Shown: positions 8,060 to 17,359, counted from the stretch's first letter. The stretch: DNA of 42,808 nucleotides from Deltaproteobacteria bacterium (GCA_022601195.1 JAHZIX010000038.1:1-42808); one strand, 5' to 3'. Notes: a model not told the origin generated them from the letters alone. Made by a program: numbers and translations.

Positions 8060-8668
8060 ATGGGAAGGACGAGTGACGCCAGAGAGCGATTGATCGAGGC
8101 CGGGTGCGAGTTGATGCACGAGCGCGGATACACCGCGGTCGGGGTCAGCGATGTGTGCTCCACCGCTGGAGTCAAGAAGGGCAGCTTCTATCACTTCTTC
8201 CCTTCCAAGGTGGATCTGGCTCTGGACATCATCGAACGACAGGCGCTGGAAATGGAATCAGCCCTCGAGGAGATGGTCAGCGGGGACAAGCCCCCCCTGG
8301 AGCGTCTGACCGGTTATGCGGACAAACTGAGCCATATGCAGGCCGAGCAACAAGAGAGCTGCGGCAAGGTGCTCGGATGCCCGATTGGGAATCTCGCCCT
8401 CGAGATAAGTACTCAACAGCCCAAGCTGAGCGAGCGTCTCCGGAGAGTCTTCGATCATACGATGCACTCCTTCGCCGAGGTGGTGCGAGAGGCCATCGAG
8501 AGGGGCGACTTACCGACTCAGGACCCTAGGCGAGCAGGGCGTTCGATTCTGGCTTTGCTAGAAGGCCACATCATGCTTGCCAAGATCAACAACGACGCCG
8601 GAATGCTGCAGGGCGCCGGAAAAGAGATTCTGGCATTTCTGGGCCGGCAGACGCCCGCGGAAGATTGA
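8060..8668 (+). CDS. TetR/AcrR-family transcriptional regulator
   Basis: This 202-residue regulator has the HTH in its N-terminal third (ARERLIEAGCELMHERGYTA, VSDVCSTAGVKKGSFYHFF), matching the TetR signature including the SFYHHF-like helix. The C-terminal ligand domain contains ESCGKVLGCPIGNLALEIS, a segment found in TetR members with Cys-based or small-electrophile sensing; effector unknown. ATG 8060 is preferred over TTG 8036 because the latter lies inside the operator and because the promoter would place transcription start at about 8060. No Shine-Dalgarno precedes it. The SDR gene 129 bp downstream carries the same operator and is the probable target. Confidence 0.9.
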   Translation: MGRTSDARERLIEAGCELMHERGYTAVGVSDVCSTAGVKKGSFYHFFPSKVDLALDIIERQALEMESALEEMVSGDKPPLERLTGYADKLSHMQAEQQESCGKVLGCPIGNLALEISTQQPKLSERLRRVFDHTMHSFAEVVREAIERGDLPTQDPRRAGRSILALLEGHIMLAKINNDAGMLQGAGKEILAFLGRQTPAED

Positions 8669-8686
8669 TTTTTACACGCAAAATAG

Positions 8687-8702
8687 ACGACCGGTCAACT
8701 AT
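8687..8702 (-). promoter_or_regulatory. TetR-type operator, copy 2 (before the SDR gene)
   Basis: ACGACCGGTCAACTAT is the exact reverse complement of the site at 8032-8047. It lies about 95 bp upstream of the SDR start and 19 bp after the regulator stop. TTTACA at 8671-8676 could be a -35 box but no convincing -10 box is seen. Confidence 0.75.
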
Positions 8703-8796
8703 TTACATCAAGCTCAGAACAGGTCCCAATCAAACAACAAGTCTAGATGAGACAAAGAATCTAGATGAATGAACAGAAAGTGCCAAAGGAGAAATC

Positions 8797-9546
8797 ATGT
8801 CCACCACCACTATCGCCAACAACGTAGCCCTCATCACAGGTGCCAACCGAGGAATAGGCCGAGCCATCGCGGAGGCGCTCCTCGAGCGCGGAGCGGCCAA
8901 GATCTATGCAACCGCTCGAAACCTCGACTCCCTCAAAGATCTGACCCAGAGCTACGGCGACCGCGTCGTCGCCATAGAGCTCGACGTGACCAAAGAAGAG
9001 CAGGTGGCCGCGGCGGCTCAACAGGCCCAGGACGTGGGCCTGTTGATCAACAACGCGGGAGTCGTCGTCGGCGGTGGGCTGGATGAAATGGACATCGTCA
9101 GCGCGGCACGCCAGGAAATGGAGGTCAACTATTTCGCCACCCTGCGTCTGGTTCAGCAGTTCTCTTCCACTCTGAAGGCCAATGGAGGGGGCGCCATCGT
9201 CAACATCTCATCCATCGCAGGACTGACCAACTTCCCCTTCTACCCTACCTACAGCGCCTCCAAGGCGGCTGTCCACTCTCTGACCCAAGCGGGACGTGCT
9301 CTATTGGCCTCCCAGGGAACCGTGGTCTATGGCGTTTACCCCGGCCCCGTGGATACCGACATGGCGCGAGACATCGAGATGGACAAGGAGACTCCCGAAG
9401 CCGTGGCAAAAGCGATTCTCGATGGCCTCGAGGCGGGTGTAACGGACATCTTCCCGGACGCCTTCGCCGAGGGCTTTGGGCAACAATTCCATCTCTCGCC
9501 GAAGGCTTCCGAAGAACAGCTGGCGGCCATGCTGGCTGCTGCCTGA
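8797..9546 (+). CDS. Short-chain dehydrogenase/reductase (SDR)
   Basis: This 249-residue classical SDR is of normal family length. The Rossmann cofactor motif TGANRGIG lies at about residues 14-21, NNAGV near residue 85, the catalytic Ser in NISSIAG near 135-140, and the catalytic YxxxK in YSASKAA near 152-156. ARNLDSL after the second strand suggests NADP(H) preference (Arg near the 2'-phosphate), which is inference. Start ATG 8797 has AAAGGAG upstream. The shared operator suggests induction by a substrate or stress compound sensed by the TetR protein. Substrate unknown; an aldehyde or ketone detoxification role is plausible. Confidence 0.92.
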   Translation: MSTTTIANNVALITGANRGIGRAIAEALLERGAAKIYATARNLDSLKDLTQSYGDRVVAIELDVTKEEQVAAAAQQAQDVGLLINNAGVVVGGGLDEMDIVSAARQEMEVNYFATLRLVQQFSSTLKANGGGAIVNISSIAGLTNFPFYPTYSASKAAVHSLTQAGRALLASQGTVVYGVYPGPVDTDMARDIEMDKETPEAVAKAILDGLEAGVTDIFPDAFAEGFGQQFHLSPKASEEQLAAMLAAA

Positions 9547-9661
9547 TCCTGGTGAAGGGTAGCGCCCAGAATCGTGAAGATGAATACCTTGCTCAGCGCT
9601 ACGGCCTCTTGAAACGTGATGGCAGGTTCGTTCTGCCTGTCGAGAAGGTCTCCTTCGTTGC

Positions 9662-10190
9662 CTAGGAGACGCGGAGCCGCCGCAGTCCCAAGCCAAGGAT
9701 CAGGAGGCTGAGCGTTAGTAGCCCCAGGCCTCTCAGAGTGGGAATCTCGATGGCCGTAAGAGCCCATCTGTGGTCGGATCTGACGATCCGACCACAGATG
9801 GGTCGTCTGTCGGCACACTGCTCTCGTTCGTACCGTTGCCATCCCCGTCGAAGAAGATCGTCGCCTGGTTCGTGACCGTGGAGTCGCCGGTACCGGGGTT
9901 GATCTGCGCCTCGATCGTCAGGTCGACCGATCCATCGCCGGGGATCGAACCGTTCCACGAGACTGCGTTCGCCCCCGCATCGACCGTCGCGGTTCCGGCG
10001 CTCGCCGACGCGGTCAGGACAGTCAGCTCGGCGGGGAGCGCATCGAAGAGCTCGTCTCCGGGATTGTCAAGTTGGTCCGTAGGACTAGCATTGATGAGCA
10101 CGAGGTTGTAGATCACGATCCCCCCCCCTCCTGGAAGTCACCGGTAACCTCCTTGGCACCGAAGGTATCGGAGGGAGACGCGAAAGGAGC
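9662..10190 (-). pseudogene. Remnant of a DUF11 / IPTL-CTERM surface protein, two frameshifts
   Basis: Three minus-strand frames join into the end of one protein. The first carries SPSDTFGAKEVTGDFQEGG. The second carries a DUF11-like repeat (VIYNLVLINASPTDQLDNPG then VSWNGSIPGDGSVDLTIEAQ and FFDGDGNGTNESSVPTDDPS). The third carries the sorting tail IPTLRGLGLLTLSLLILGL followed by LRRLR. The first break is at a nine-base G run (10120-10128; one more G restores EGGGIVIYN) and the second at the GGG at 9763-9765 (one more G restores TTDGALTAIEIPTL). No N-terminus or signal peptide is visible upstream. Sequencing errors at G runs could explain the frame breaks but not the missing start. Confidence 0.7.
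9763..9802. repeat. Perfect 18-bp inverted repeat with 4-base loop
   Basis: CCCATCTGTGGTCGGATC (9763-9780) is followed by TGAC and then its exact reverse complement (9785-9802). It lies inside the remnant surface-protein gene, directly at the second frame break. No U run follows on either strand, so it is not a standard terminator. Confidence 0.9.
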
Positions 10191-10432
10191 AAGCTCTCCA
10201 TCGGGACTTGCCTCTGAGATGTGCCGTTTTTCACGATCTGGTTCAACGAAGCGAATGGGACCCAACCGAAGCCCGAAACGATCACGACCAGCGACCTTCG
10301 GGAGTATCAGCTGCATCTGCGAGTCGTTCGAAAGGACCGAGCTGCGACGGTCAATCGCAAGCCTGCCAGCTGCGGGAGTAGATTTGGAGAAAGAGCCCTT
10401 CACAAATCGAGTACCAAGCGCGATGGGATTGT

Positions 10433-11452
10433 CTAAGCTCTTTCCTCTTGCGAGGCTGCAAAGACTCGGTACAGGAAGGCCATCAGAGGAATCACTATCG
10501 ATAACACCACTGCTAAGCCCAGGTTGAGCCAAAAAAGAGTGACCGGCGGTGCGGCGCTGTTGAAGGCAGTCAACACCGTTCCATCGTCGAACCTGAGGAA
10601 GGTCGGGTATTGGGTACTGAACCACCCGCAGAGTATGGCCAGAGTTTGTAACCCCACCGCCAATCTCAACCTCCATTTCCTACCCGGAGCCAAGCTGGAA
10701 AAGACACCGAATACGCAGCCCAGAGCGATCCCTTGAGCGGCTATTTGGACGGGGCTCAGAGCTTCCCGGGCACTGACTTCCCCACTTGAGACTCCCCAAG
10801 CCAGCACCATTGCCCCGGAAAGAAACGTACCGGCAAAAAGGCTCCAGATTCTCGTCCGGAGAAGGTCCCGATCCCCTTCATTGCTCAACTCCCCATGGAA
10901 AAAGACCGCTGCTAGGTACGCGAACAGAAAGTTGACGAAGATCGCACAAAGAAGCCCCAAGAGAGTCGCCCAGGGAGCTATGTAGAGGTCGAAAAAACTC
11001 GCTTCGGGGTGGGATTGGGCATGGGGAAAGGGAGTCAACAAGGCAGCGAGGACAAACCCGAAGAAGGCCGGAGTCAGCATCGAGCCAAAGCGAAACAGCC
11101 AACTGTAGAGCCTTAGTCGGGCGAGGGGCTCGGGATCGTACTTGCGGAAGGTGAAAAAAGCTCCTCGGGCGATGATGCCGAGCAGGATTAGCGAAAGAGG
11201 CACGAAGAGCACCGTACTCAAGCTGGCGTACACTCCTGGAAAAGCGACAAAGAGAATCACCACCACCGCGATTAGCCACACATGGTTGGCTTCCCAAATG
11301 GGAGCTAGGGTCGCTTGTAACCGTTTCTGGAGCCGCGGGTGCCGCCACAGAGAAGCCTCCAAAAAACCGCCGCCGAAATCTGCTCCTCCAAACAAGGTGT
11401 AAGCACCTAGGGCCAGCAGGAGAAAGCCGAGGCTGATCACTTCCCCACTCAT
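10433..11452 (-). CDS. cydB: Cytochrome bd-type ubiquinol oxidase subunit II
   Basis: This 339-residue membrane protein has the length and the eight-to-nine helix pattern of CydB. Family features include the N-terminal FLLLALGAYTLFGGADFGGG, the following WEANHVWLI and the later FRFGSMLTPAFFGFVLAALL. It forms the heterodimer with CydA in the inner membrane and helps hold the haem d/b595 site. Start ATG 11452 overlaps the cydA stop (ATGA); upstream in-frame codons lie inside cydA and were rejected. Together with the short Q-loop of the partner it fits the CIO branch of bd oxidases. No cydX or cydDC was found nearby. Confidence 0.93.
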   Translation of the reverse strand: MSGEVISLGFLLLALGAYTLFGGADFGGGFLEASLWRHPRLQKRLQATLAPIWEANHVWLIAVVVILFVAFPGVYASLSTVLFVPLSLILLGIIARGAFFTFRKYDPEPLARLRLYSWLFRFGSMLTPAFFGFVLAALLTPFPHAQSHPEASFFDLYIAPWATLLGLLCAIFVNFLFAYLAAVFFHGELSNEGDRDLLRTRIWSLFAGTFLSGAMVLAWGVSSGEVSAREALSPVQIAAQGIALGCVFGVFSSLAPGRKWRLRLAVGLQTLAILCGWFSTQYPTFLRFDDGTVLTAFNSAAPPVTLFWLNLGLAVVLSIVIPLMAFLYRVFAASQEERA

Positions 11453-12780
11453 GGTTTCACCGACTCGATCTGGAACCACTTCCACAGCAGAGAGAAGGAG
11501 ATCGTTCCCAACACGCTGTAGATCAAAACGATCAATGCAAAGCTCCAGCCCAGTCCAGGCACCGGAGTCACCGACTGGGCCGTCTCGAGAATGCGGTAAA
11601 GGATCCACGGCTGTCGTCCCACCTCCGTGACCACCCAACCGGCTTCGAGGGCAAGAAAACCCGCAGGAGTCATGACCACCAGGAGTCGAAGCCAGCCGGC
11701 CCGCTGCCAAAGGTCGATGCCCCGCCACCGTCCGACGAGGAAGATCAGTGACACCAGCAGCATGGCCATACCCAACCCCACCATGATTTGAAAGGCCAAG
11801 TGGGTAATGAGAACCGGTGGCCATTCAGAGCGGGGAAATTCCTCCAGACCGCGGACCTCTGCGTCGAAGCTCCCATGGGCGAGGAAACTGAGAGCCCCGG
11901 GAATGTGAATCCCCCAGGACACTTCCTGCTTCTCTTCATCGGGCCACCCACCGATCAGCAGCGAGGCAGGTCCCTCGGTGCGGAAATGACTCTCCATGGC
12001 GGCGAACTTCTCCGGCTGCCGCTCGGCGATGGACTTTGCGCTGCGGTCCCCAATCAGCGGCTGGAGCAACGAAGTCACGACCAGGATTGGCACTAGATAA
12101 GTCATGGCACGGCGATGAAAGACGGAGCCTCCCCCGCCCGATCTTCCCGGGCCCAGGGACCTCTGCCTCAAGATCCCCCAAGAGTGAAGTCCAATGGCCG
12201 CCATAGAGGTTGCTTGGAAGGCCGCTACCAGCATGTGAAGAGCTTGGAGAGGCCAAGCGTCGTTGAACATAGCGGCCCAAGGGTCGATGTTGATGGCCTG
12301 GCCGTCGACCCAGTCGAAACCGGTCGGAGCGTTCATCCAACCATTGGCGGCGATGACCAACGCGCCGGAAGCGAGACCACAGACGCCGACCAGAAAGGCA
12401 CACATCAGGTGCACGCGGGGCGACAACCGATCCCAGCCATAGAGAAAGAGCCCGAGGAAGATCGCTTCCAGAAAAAAAGCCGCCCCTTCCAGAGAGAACG
12501 GCATACCGAAGATCGGGCCAGCGTGGCGCATGAATTCCGGCCACAGGAGACCGAGCTGAAAACTGAGAGTCGTCCCGGTCACCGCCCCGGTTGCGAACAG
12601 GATGGCACTGCCCTTCATCCAAGCTCGGGTGAGGCGCAAATCCACCTCCTGACCGTCCCGTAGATAGTTGCGGTAGGCCGCAAACATCAAGAAAGGCATC
12701 ACCATGGAAATCGAAGCGAAAATGATGTGAAAGCCGAGGGAAAAGGCCATTTGGCTTCGTGCCAACTCGAGATGGTCCAT
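11449..12780 (-). CDS. cydA: Cytochrome bd-type ubiquinol oxidase subunit I (short Q-loop)
   Basis: This 443-residue quinol oxidase subunit starts at ATG 12780 with AGGAG upstream. Family marks: axial His near residue 18 in FSLGFHIIFA, the LEGAAFFLEAIFLGLFLYGW helix pair, ALHMLVAAFQAT with a second haem-ligand His, the Q-loop start GDRSAKSIAERQPEKFAAME, and GRQPW near the C-terminal helices. The Q-loop is short compared with the E. coli enzyme, as in cyanide-insensitive (CIO) types. It oxidises quinol and reduces O2 to water with high affinity, implying growth at low or fluctuating oxygen. It precedes cydB with a 4-bp overlap; no regulator is adjacent. Confidence 0.94.
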   Translation of the reverse strand: MDHLELARSQMAFSLGFHIIFASISMVMPFLMFAAYRNYLRDGQEVDLRLTRAWMKGSAILFATGAVTGTTLSFQLGLLWPEFMRHAGPIFGMPFSLEGAAFFLEAIFLGLFLYGWDRLSPRVHLMCAFLVGVCGLASGALVIAANGWMNAPTGFDWVDGQAINIDPWAAMFNDAWPLQALHMLVAAFQATSMAAIGLHSWGILRQRSLGPGRSGGGGSVFHRRAMTYLVPILVVTSLLQPLIGDRSAKSIAERQPEKFAAMESHFRTEGPASLLIGGWPDEEKQEVSWGIHIPGALSFLAHGSFDAEVRGLEEFPRSEWPPVLITHLAFQIMVGLGMAMLLVSLIFLVGRWRGIDLWQRAGWLRLLVVMTPAGFLALEAGWVVTEVGRQPWILYRILETAQSVTPVPGLGWSFALIVLIYSVLGTISFSLLWKWFQIESVKP

Positions 12781-12976
12781 ACTGCGCTCCTGAACTTCCC
12801 ACCGGGTCCCTTAGGGGCCACCATCAGCCGAGACCCAAGCCTGCAGTCGAAGTCTATCTCTTCTCGGAGCCTTCGGCTCGCGCTTTGCGGGGAGGGAATG
12901 TCAGAGAGTGAGAGGGACCGATTCCTTCGCGCTCCGTCGATTACACGGGAGGCAGGCAGAGGATCCGTAGAGAAAC

Positions 12977-14344
12977 CTAGGTGAGCTGCGCTGCAACCTC
13001 GGAGGACTCCCTGCCGAGGCCATTGATCGTCTCCGGCTGGCTCGATTTCGGGGTCAGGAATGCCTCCTGAAATCGTTCCAAAGAGTGAGTCACAACGCGA
13101 AGATTGGCTTCATCCATCTCGGCCAAGGCCTGCTTTGCAAGCTCTTCCTGGTCAGCATTCAAGCCGTTAGCAGCCTCAGCCATCTGCCGTCGGAGAGACT
13201 CGCGAAAGGAATTTTGATGCTCCTCCAGGTCGCCCATCAGCTCACCATAGAGGAAAGCGATGCCTCGCCTTTCCACCTCGCTGCGACCGCGGCCGCCAGA
13301 CCTGGCTCGGTCTATTTCTTGGTACACGGATCTAAGCTTCCAGCGGCTCTTCTCCACCTGGCTGAACACCGTTTCCTCTTGCAGCATCAAGCGCTCATCG
13401 TAGGGTCCCCGAGGCGTCAAGGTCTTGAAGAGCAACGGCAGCGTGTCGACGAAAACAAAGAAGAGAATCAAAAAGGCATGAACCCGAGTGAGCTCCAAAG
13501 ATTGGGCCCGTAGAGCTTCCAAGGCTTGGGAGCGGGCGATGTAGTCGCGAGCCTGGGGAGCTCCGCGCTCCAATTGGCGCTGGGCCACCAGATCCGCCGA
13601 CTCCCGCCGGAGAGCTTCGTCCTGAGCCTGTAACTCTGCGCGCAAAGTGACGAGATCCTGATCCGCCATATCCCGAAGCCGTTCTTGGGCCTGGGCTGCG
13701 GGGCCACGTCCCACCCGACCCGTGGTACGCCCCGACTCGATACCGCCGACTTCCTCCATGAGGATGGACTGAGCTTCCAGACGAATTTGCTCTTTTTCTT
13801 GGATCTCCTGTCGAAGAGCACCTCGAGAGGCTTCAATACGATCGAATCGGGGGCCAAAAGAAGCCTCGATCGCTTCCAGAGAAGCAGCCCTCTCCACCTG
13901 GAGCTGCTGGTCGATGCTGTCCTCGAAGTACAGCAAAACTAAGGGATGAGCCACGATGAGACCGATGAAGCCGGCCAGGATGAACCGAGTCAGGAAGATG
14001 GGAGAGGCTAGATCCGCCCATAGGGAAGCGGATTTGCGAAACGTCGAGACGACATAGCGATCGAAGCAGAAGACGATTAGAGCCCAGGCGAGCCCCGCCA
14101 GGATGGGCACCACCAGATTCGTGGTCAGCGTAGAGATCGCATAGGTCATCGCGAAGGAGGCGAGAAGTGCCGGTATCAGGACCAAAGTCCCCAAACCCGC
14201 CTGTTTCGTTCGTTCTGCCGGGGTTTCCAGCAGCTCCAGATCGCTACCCGCACACCACAAAAGGAATCGGCTGGGCCGGCCCACGGTCTCCAGCGCTGGA
14301 GTCTCGGGGGTTGGGGCCTCCGGGTTCTCGTCCATCGTCGTCAT
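12977..14344 (-). CDS. DUF4407 membrane protein
   Basis: This 455-residue protein starts at ATG 14344, chosen for AGAGGAG just upstream; in-frame upstream ATGs lack a ribosome site. The N-terminus matches DUF4407: LLWCAGSDLELLETPAERTK, then helices at about 50-75 and 77-95, and the hallmark FDRYVVSTFRKS near residues 94-105. A third helix lies at 116-140. A long coiled-coil region rich in Glu, Arg and Gln follows (about 145-285), then a fourth helix (HAFLILFFVFVDTLPLLFKTL) and a cytoplasmic tail. Biochemical function is unknown. It is the last gene of a same-strand group after the kinase, about 175 bp away, so co-expression is possible. Confidence 0.88.
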   Translation of the reverse strand: MTTMDENPEAPTPETPALETVGRPSRFLLWCAGSDLELLETPAERTKQAGLGTLVLIPALLASFAMTYAISTLTTNLVVPILAGLAWALIVFCFDRYVVSTFRKSASLWADLASPIFLTRFILAGFIGLIVAHPLVLLYFEDSIDQQLQVERAASLEAIEASFGPRFDRIEASRGALRQEIQEKEQIRLEAQSILMEEVGGIESGRTTGRVGRGPAAQAQERLRDMADQDLVTLRAELQAQDEALRRESADLVAQRQLERGAPQARDYIARSQALEALRAQSLELTRVHAFLILFFVFVDTLPLLFKTLTPRGPYDERLMLQEETVFSQVEKSRWKLRSVYQEIDRARSGGRGRSEVERRGIAFLYGELMGDLEEHQNSFRESLRRQMAEAANGLNADQEELAKQALAEMDEANLRVVTHSLERFQEAFLTPKSSQPETINGLGRESSEVAAQLT

Positions 14345-14518
14345 GAGGCTCCTCTGCGGTTTTCGGATCGAAGGGGGTGAACTCATAGAACAAGACGCGA
14401 GAAAGGGAAAAAATGATTCATGGCAGGAGAGGAAAGCTGGAATTCGGTGGCATCCCTGCACCGAAGCCTGTGCCGACTCGAAGCTCTTTCGACTCGAGAA
14501 GCTAGCGGGAAAAAACCT

Positions 14519-17224
14519 CTAGCGCGCTGCGGAAACCTCGAACCCGTAGTGCGCAACGAAGCCCTGAAACTGCCGGTAGTTCCAGTTCTTTTCCAAGAGG
14601 CGTTCGACCAGAGGCGCCGCTTGGTCTTCCCGACCAAGCTTCAACAAGGCTCTCGCTAGGAGGCCTTGGATCAGGAGTAGATCTGTTGAATCTCCCACCG
14701 GTGAAAGAACTCGGACTGTTTCCTCCCATTGCTGCCGAGCTTTGGGAAGGAGGCCCAGGCCTTCGTAAGCCGCCGCGGCAACTTCTAGAGCAAAGGTGTA
14801 GCGATACAGGGCTTCATGGTTGGCGGGCTCCCTGGCAATTTCCCCGAGGGCGAAAATGCGGATCTGCTCCACCAACTCCAAGGCTTCACGATGCCGTCCA
14901 AGATTGTTGAGGATCTCCCCCCTCAAACCGACCTGAAAGACGTTGGAGAAACCGTCTCCAGGACTTCCTTCGAGGGTCGACAGATCAGAGCCCGTGACCA
15001 CCGACCGGTCGAGCATCTCCAGCGCATCTTCAGCTTGCCCCATATCGTTGAGTACCACCGCCCGGTGGAAGAGGATGGACTCCTCGAGAAAAGCCAGATA
15101 CTCCCCATCCTCCACCTCCCCCATTTCCCCAACTCGTTCCAGGACTCCCTGAGCTTCAAGAAAAATTCGCGCCGCCGCTTCCAACTCTCCAGTGTTGTAA
15201 ATCGCTACCCCTGCCACGTCCAGAGCCTCGGCGAGGAGAATTGAAAAGCCGTCCTTTTCCGGCCACCGCCGCAGCGCCTTGCGCGCCTCCCGTTGAACCT
15301 CGTCGAGAAGCTCCAAAGCCTCCTGATTCAGACCCAGATCCGATAGGTTTTGCCCCAACTGAACTCGAAGGCCGAGGAGCTGCGCCAAGACATCGGGATC
15401 GGAGGCTTCCTGGAAGGCTGCTTCCAGAATTCCTTCCGCTTCGGAATAGACCTCGATACCTTGCTCCTGCTCCCCCTGAAGGGTGAGGAGAAAAGCCAAA
15501 GTCTCGAGCATGGTGGACCGGCCTAGGTGCTCTTTTGGAGTGAGCTCTTCTTCCCCTCGCGAGCGGTAATATTCCCGAGCTCTCTCCACTACGGGAGAAA
15601 GAACCTCTATCTTCTCGAGCCTGATCAGGCGCTCTCCGACATCTTCGAGCATGAAGGACATCAACTCCTCGGTGTCGGCCCGGGCGACGCGGGCGGCATC
15701 CCGCTGCTCGATGAGGCGCTGCTGCGCCCGACTTTGATCCACCGTGTATTTCACACTTCCCAACGCCAGGATCAGGCCTAGAGCCAGAAGCCCGCGCAGG
15801 GCCCACCGCCGTTGTACGGTCGCGGTCCGCCGACGCTGCTCTCGCTCCTCCACCTTCCCCAACAATCCGGCCCGAGTCTCTCCCATCGGTAGTTGCTCGG
15901 CTTGCAAACGCGCCAGAGTCAAGTCCCCCCGAGACAAGGCTGTCGAAGAGTAGAGGCCTAGGAAGCGCTCTTTCTGTTGGACCACGTGAGGATTCGCCGG
16001 CCACAGGTTCTCCGCCTGCTGCAAGTCCTCGATCTGGGCGTTGAGAAAGCCATAGGCAGGGCTTCCCTCCGGAACTTCCCTGGCCGCCAATCGCTCGATG
16101 ATCTCCTGGGATCGACGCTGCCGGGAAACTCCGGACAGATACTCTTGTAGAGCTTCGGTGAAAGCAGCCACGGTAGTTGGGCGACGATCTTCTAGGTTCG
16201 GAGCCAAAGCTCCCAGCGCCAACTCTTCCAGCTCCGGAGGCAAGCCCTGAGACCGGCGCTTCTCCAGAGGTGGAAGAATCTCTCCTCGCGCCGCCGATGC
16301 AAAAGCTTGGCTGCCGCTGTTGGTTCCATGGGGTGGTCGGCCGGTGAGCAAGTAGTAGAGAGTTCCCCCGAGAAGGTAGAGATCGGTCCAAGGTCCCAGC
16401 TGCTCGATTCCCGGCACGGTCTGTTCCGGAGCCATGAATGCCGGGGTTCCCGCTGGATTGGCGGCGGTGGAAATCTGCCTCCTCTCCTTTCCCAACTCCC
16501 CACCCCAGGGCTCCTCCCCTCGGGCTGTCTGAAAGCGCAGAGCTAGACCCCAATCCGTCAGCATGACTTCGCCGAAATCTCCCACTAGGACCTGATGAGG
16601 CTTGATATCGCGATGCAGCACCCCTTCCGCATGGGCGTAAGCTACGGCCTGGGAAATGGAGATGAGAATAGGGATGTGTCGAGCCAGGAAGATCTCCATG
16701 GGCAGATCCAGGTCTTCCAAGATCAGGTCATTCCAGACGGTTCCCCGCACCCTCTTCATGGCTAGTAGCAAGCGTCCGTCGGTGCTCCGGCTCACCTGGT
16801 AGATAGGAACGATATTCGGGTGCTCGAGGCTCGCCGCCGTAAGGGCTTCCTTACGAAATAGTTCTTCCAAATGCCGGCGTTTCCCCAGACTGGCGCCGTC
16901 CAGGAGGTCCCACCGCAGGCATTTCACCGCGACCCGCCTTTCGAGCCCGGTCTGGCGGCCCAGCCATACCGAGCCGAAGCCGCCAGCTCCGAGCCGGGAG
17001 TCCAAGTCCAGGTCCGCGTCTCGCGGCTCCGGCGGTCTCACCTTGTGGGCCTTCTCAGGCGACGGCCACTGGGCACCCTCAGGAAGATCCACCAGGGTGG
17101 GAATCTCTTCCGGAAGAAGCTCTCCCGTGCCTAAATCAGGGTCGCTGGGTCGGTAGGACTCGAGAGCCGAAACGGGAAGCCCCGGTAGCAGGCCTGACTT
17201 CAAAATGGGGTCATCGGGATCCAT
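14519..17224 (-). CDS. Transmembrane Ser/Thr kinase with TPR-like C-terminus
   Basis: This 901-residue protein starts at ATG 17224 with AGGAGAA upstream. The kinase domain spans about residues 73-355: glycine loop LGAGGFGSVWLG, lysine K101 in VAVKCLRW, catalytic loop HRDIKPHQVLVG (D206) and DWGLALRF in place of DFG (D224), followed by GTPAFMAPEQ. Note Gln211 at the usual Asn position of the catalytic loop. A membrane helix lies near 468-490 (LRGLLALGLILALGSVKYTV), then about 400 residues of helical TPR-like repeats (LGLNQEALELLDEVQREARK, MGQAEDALEMLDRSVV, LGRHREALELVEQI). It resembles Hanks-type kinases with extracytoplasmic TPR domains common in Acidobacteriota and Myxococcota. Its signal and targets are unknown. 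Confidence 0.92.
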   Translation of the reverse strand: MDPDDPILKSGLLPGLPVSALESYRPSDPDLGTGELLPEEIPTLVDLPEGAQWPSPEKAHKVRPPEPRDADLDLDSRLGAGGFGSVWLGRQTGLERRVAVKCLRWDLLDGASLGKRRHLEELFRKEALTAASLEHPNIVPIYQVSRSTDGRLLLAMKRVRGTVWNDLILEDLDLPMEIFLARHIPILISISQAVAYAHAEGVLHRDIKPHQVLVGDFGEVMLTDWGLALRFQTARGEEPWGGELGKERRQISTAANPAGTPAFMAPEQTVPGIEQLGPWTDLYLLGGTLYYLLTGRPPHGTNSGSQAFASAARGEILPPLEKRRSQGLPPELEELALGALAPNLEDRRPTTVAAFTEALQEYLSGVSRQRRSQEIIERLAAREVPEGSPAYGFLNAQIEDLQQAENLWPANPHVVQQKERFLGLYSSTALSRGDLTLARLQAEQLPMGETRAGLLGKVEEREQRRRTATVQRRWALRGLLALGLILALGSVKYTVDQSRAQQRLIEQRDAARVARADTEELMSFMLEDVGERLIRLEKIEVLSPVVERAREYYRSRGEEELTPKEHLGRSTMLETLAFLLTLQGEQEQGIEVYSEAEGILEAAFQEASDPDVLAQLLGLRVQLGQNLSDLGLNQEALELLDEVQREARKALRRWPEKDGFSILLAEALDVAGVAIYNTGELEAAARIFLEAQGVLERVGEMGEVEDGEYLAFLEESILFHRAVVLNDMGQAEDALEMLDRSVVTGSDLSTLEGSPGDGFSNVFQVGLRGEILNNLGRHREALELVEQIRIFALGEIAREPANHEALYRYTFALEVAAAAYEGLGLLPKARQQWEETVRVLSPVGDSTDLLLIQGLLARALLKLGREDQAAPLVERLLEKNWNYRQFQGFVAHYGFEVSAAR

Positions 17225-17359
17225 AAATCTTCTCCTGCAGATCAGCTAGCCCGGCGACTCGGTCCCGATAGAGATCTTGTTACCTAACTCCAATAGTCAC
17301 CTTCAGCCTTCCCCGTTATCGTCCTTGCGAGATTTTCACCAGGGCCTTGTTGCGCTTCC

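Noticed and set aside
9547..9661. Short plus-strand frame AQNREDEYLAQRYGLL and a minus-strand frame NEGDLLDRQNEPAITF between the SDR gene and the IPTL remnant
   Set aside because: No start, ribosome site or recognised family; possibly a gene fragment but not supportable.
12860..12900. GAGCC-TTC-GGCTC hairpin upstream of cydA
   Set aside because: Only five base pairs with a triloop, and no U run or relation to a gene end.
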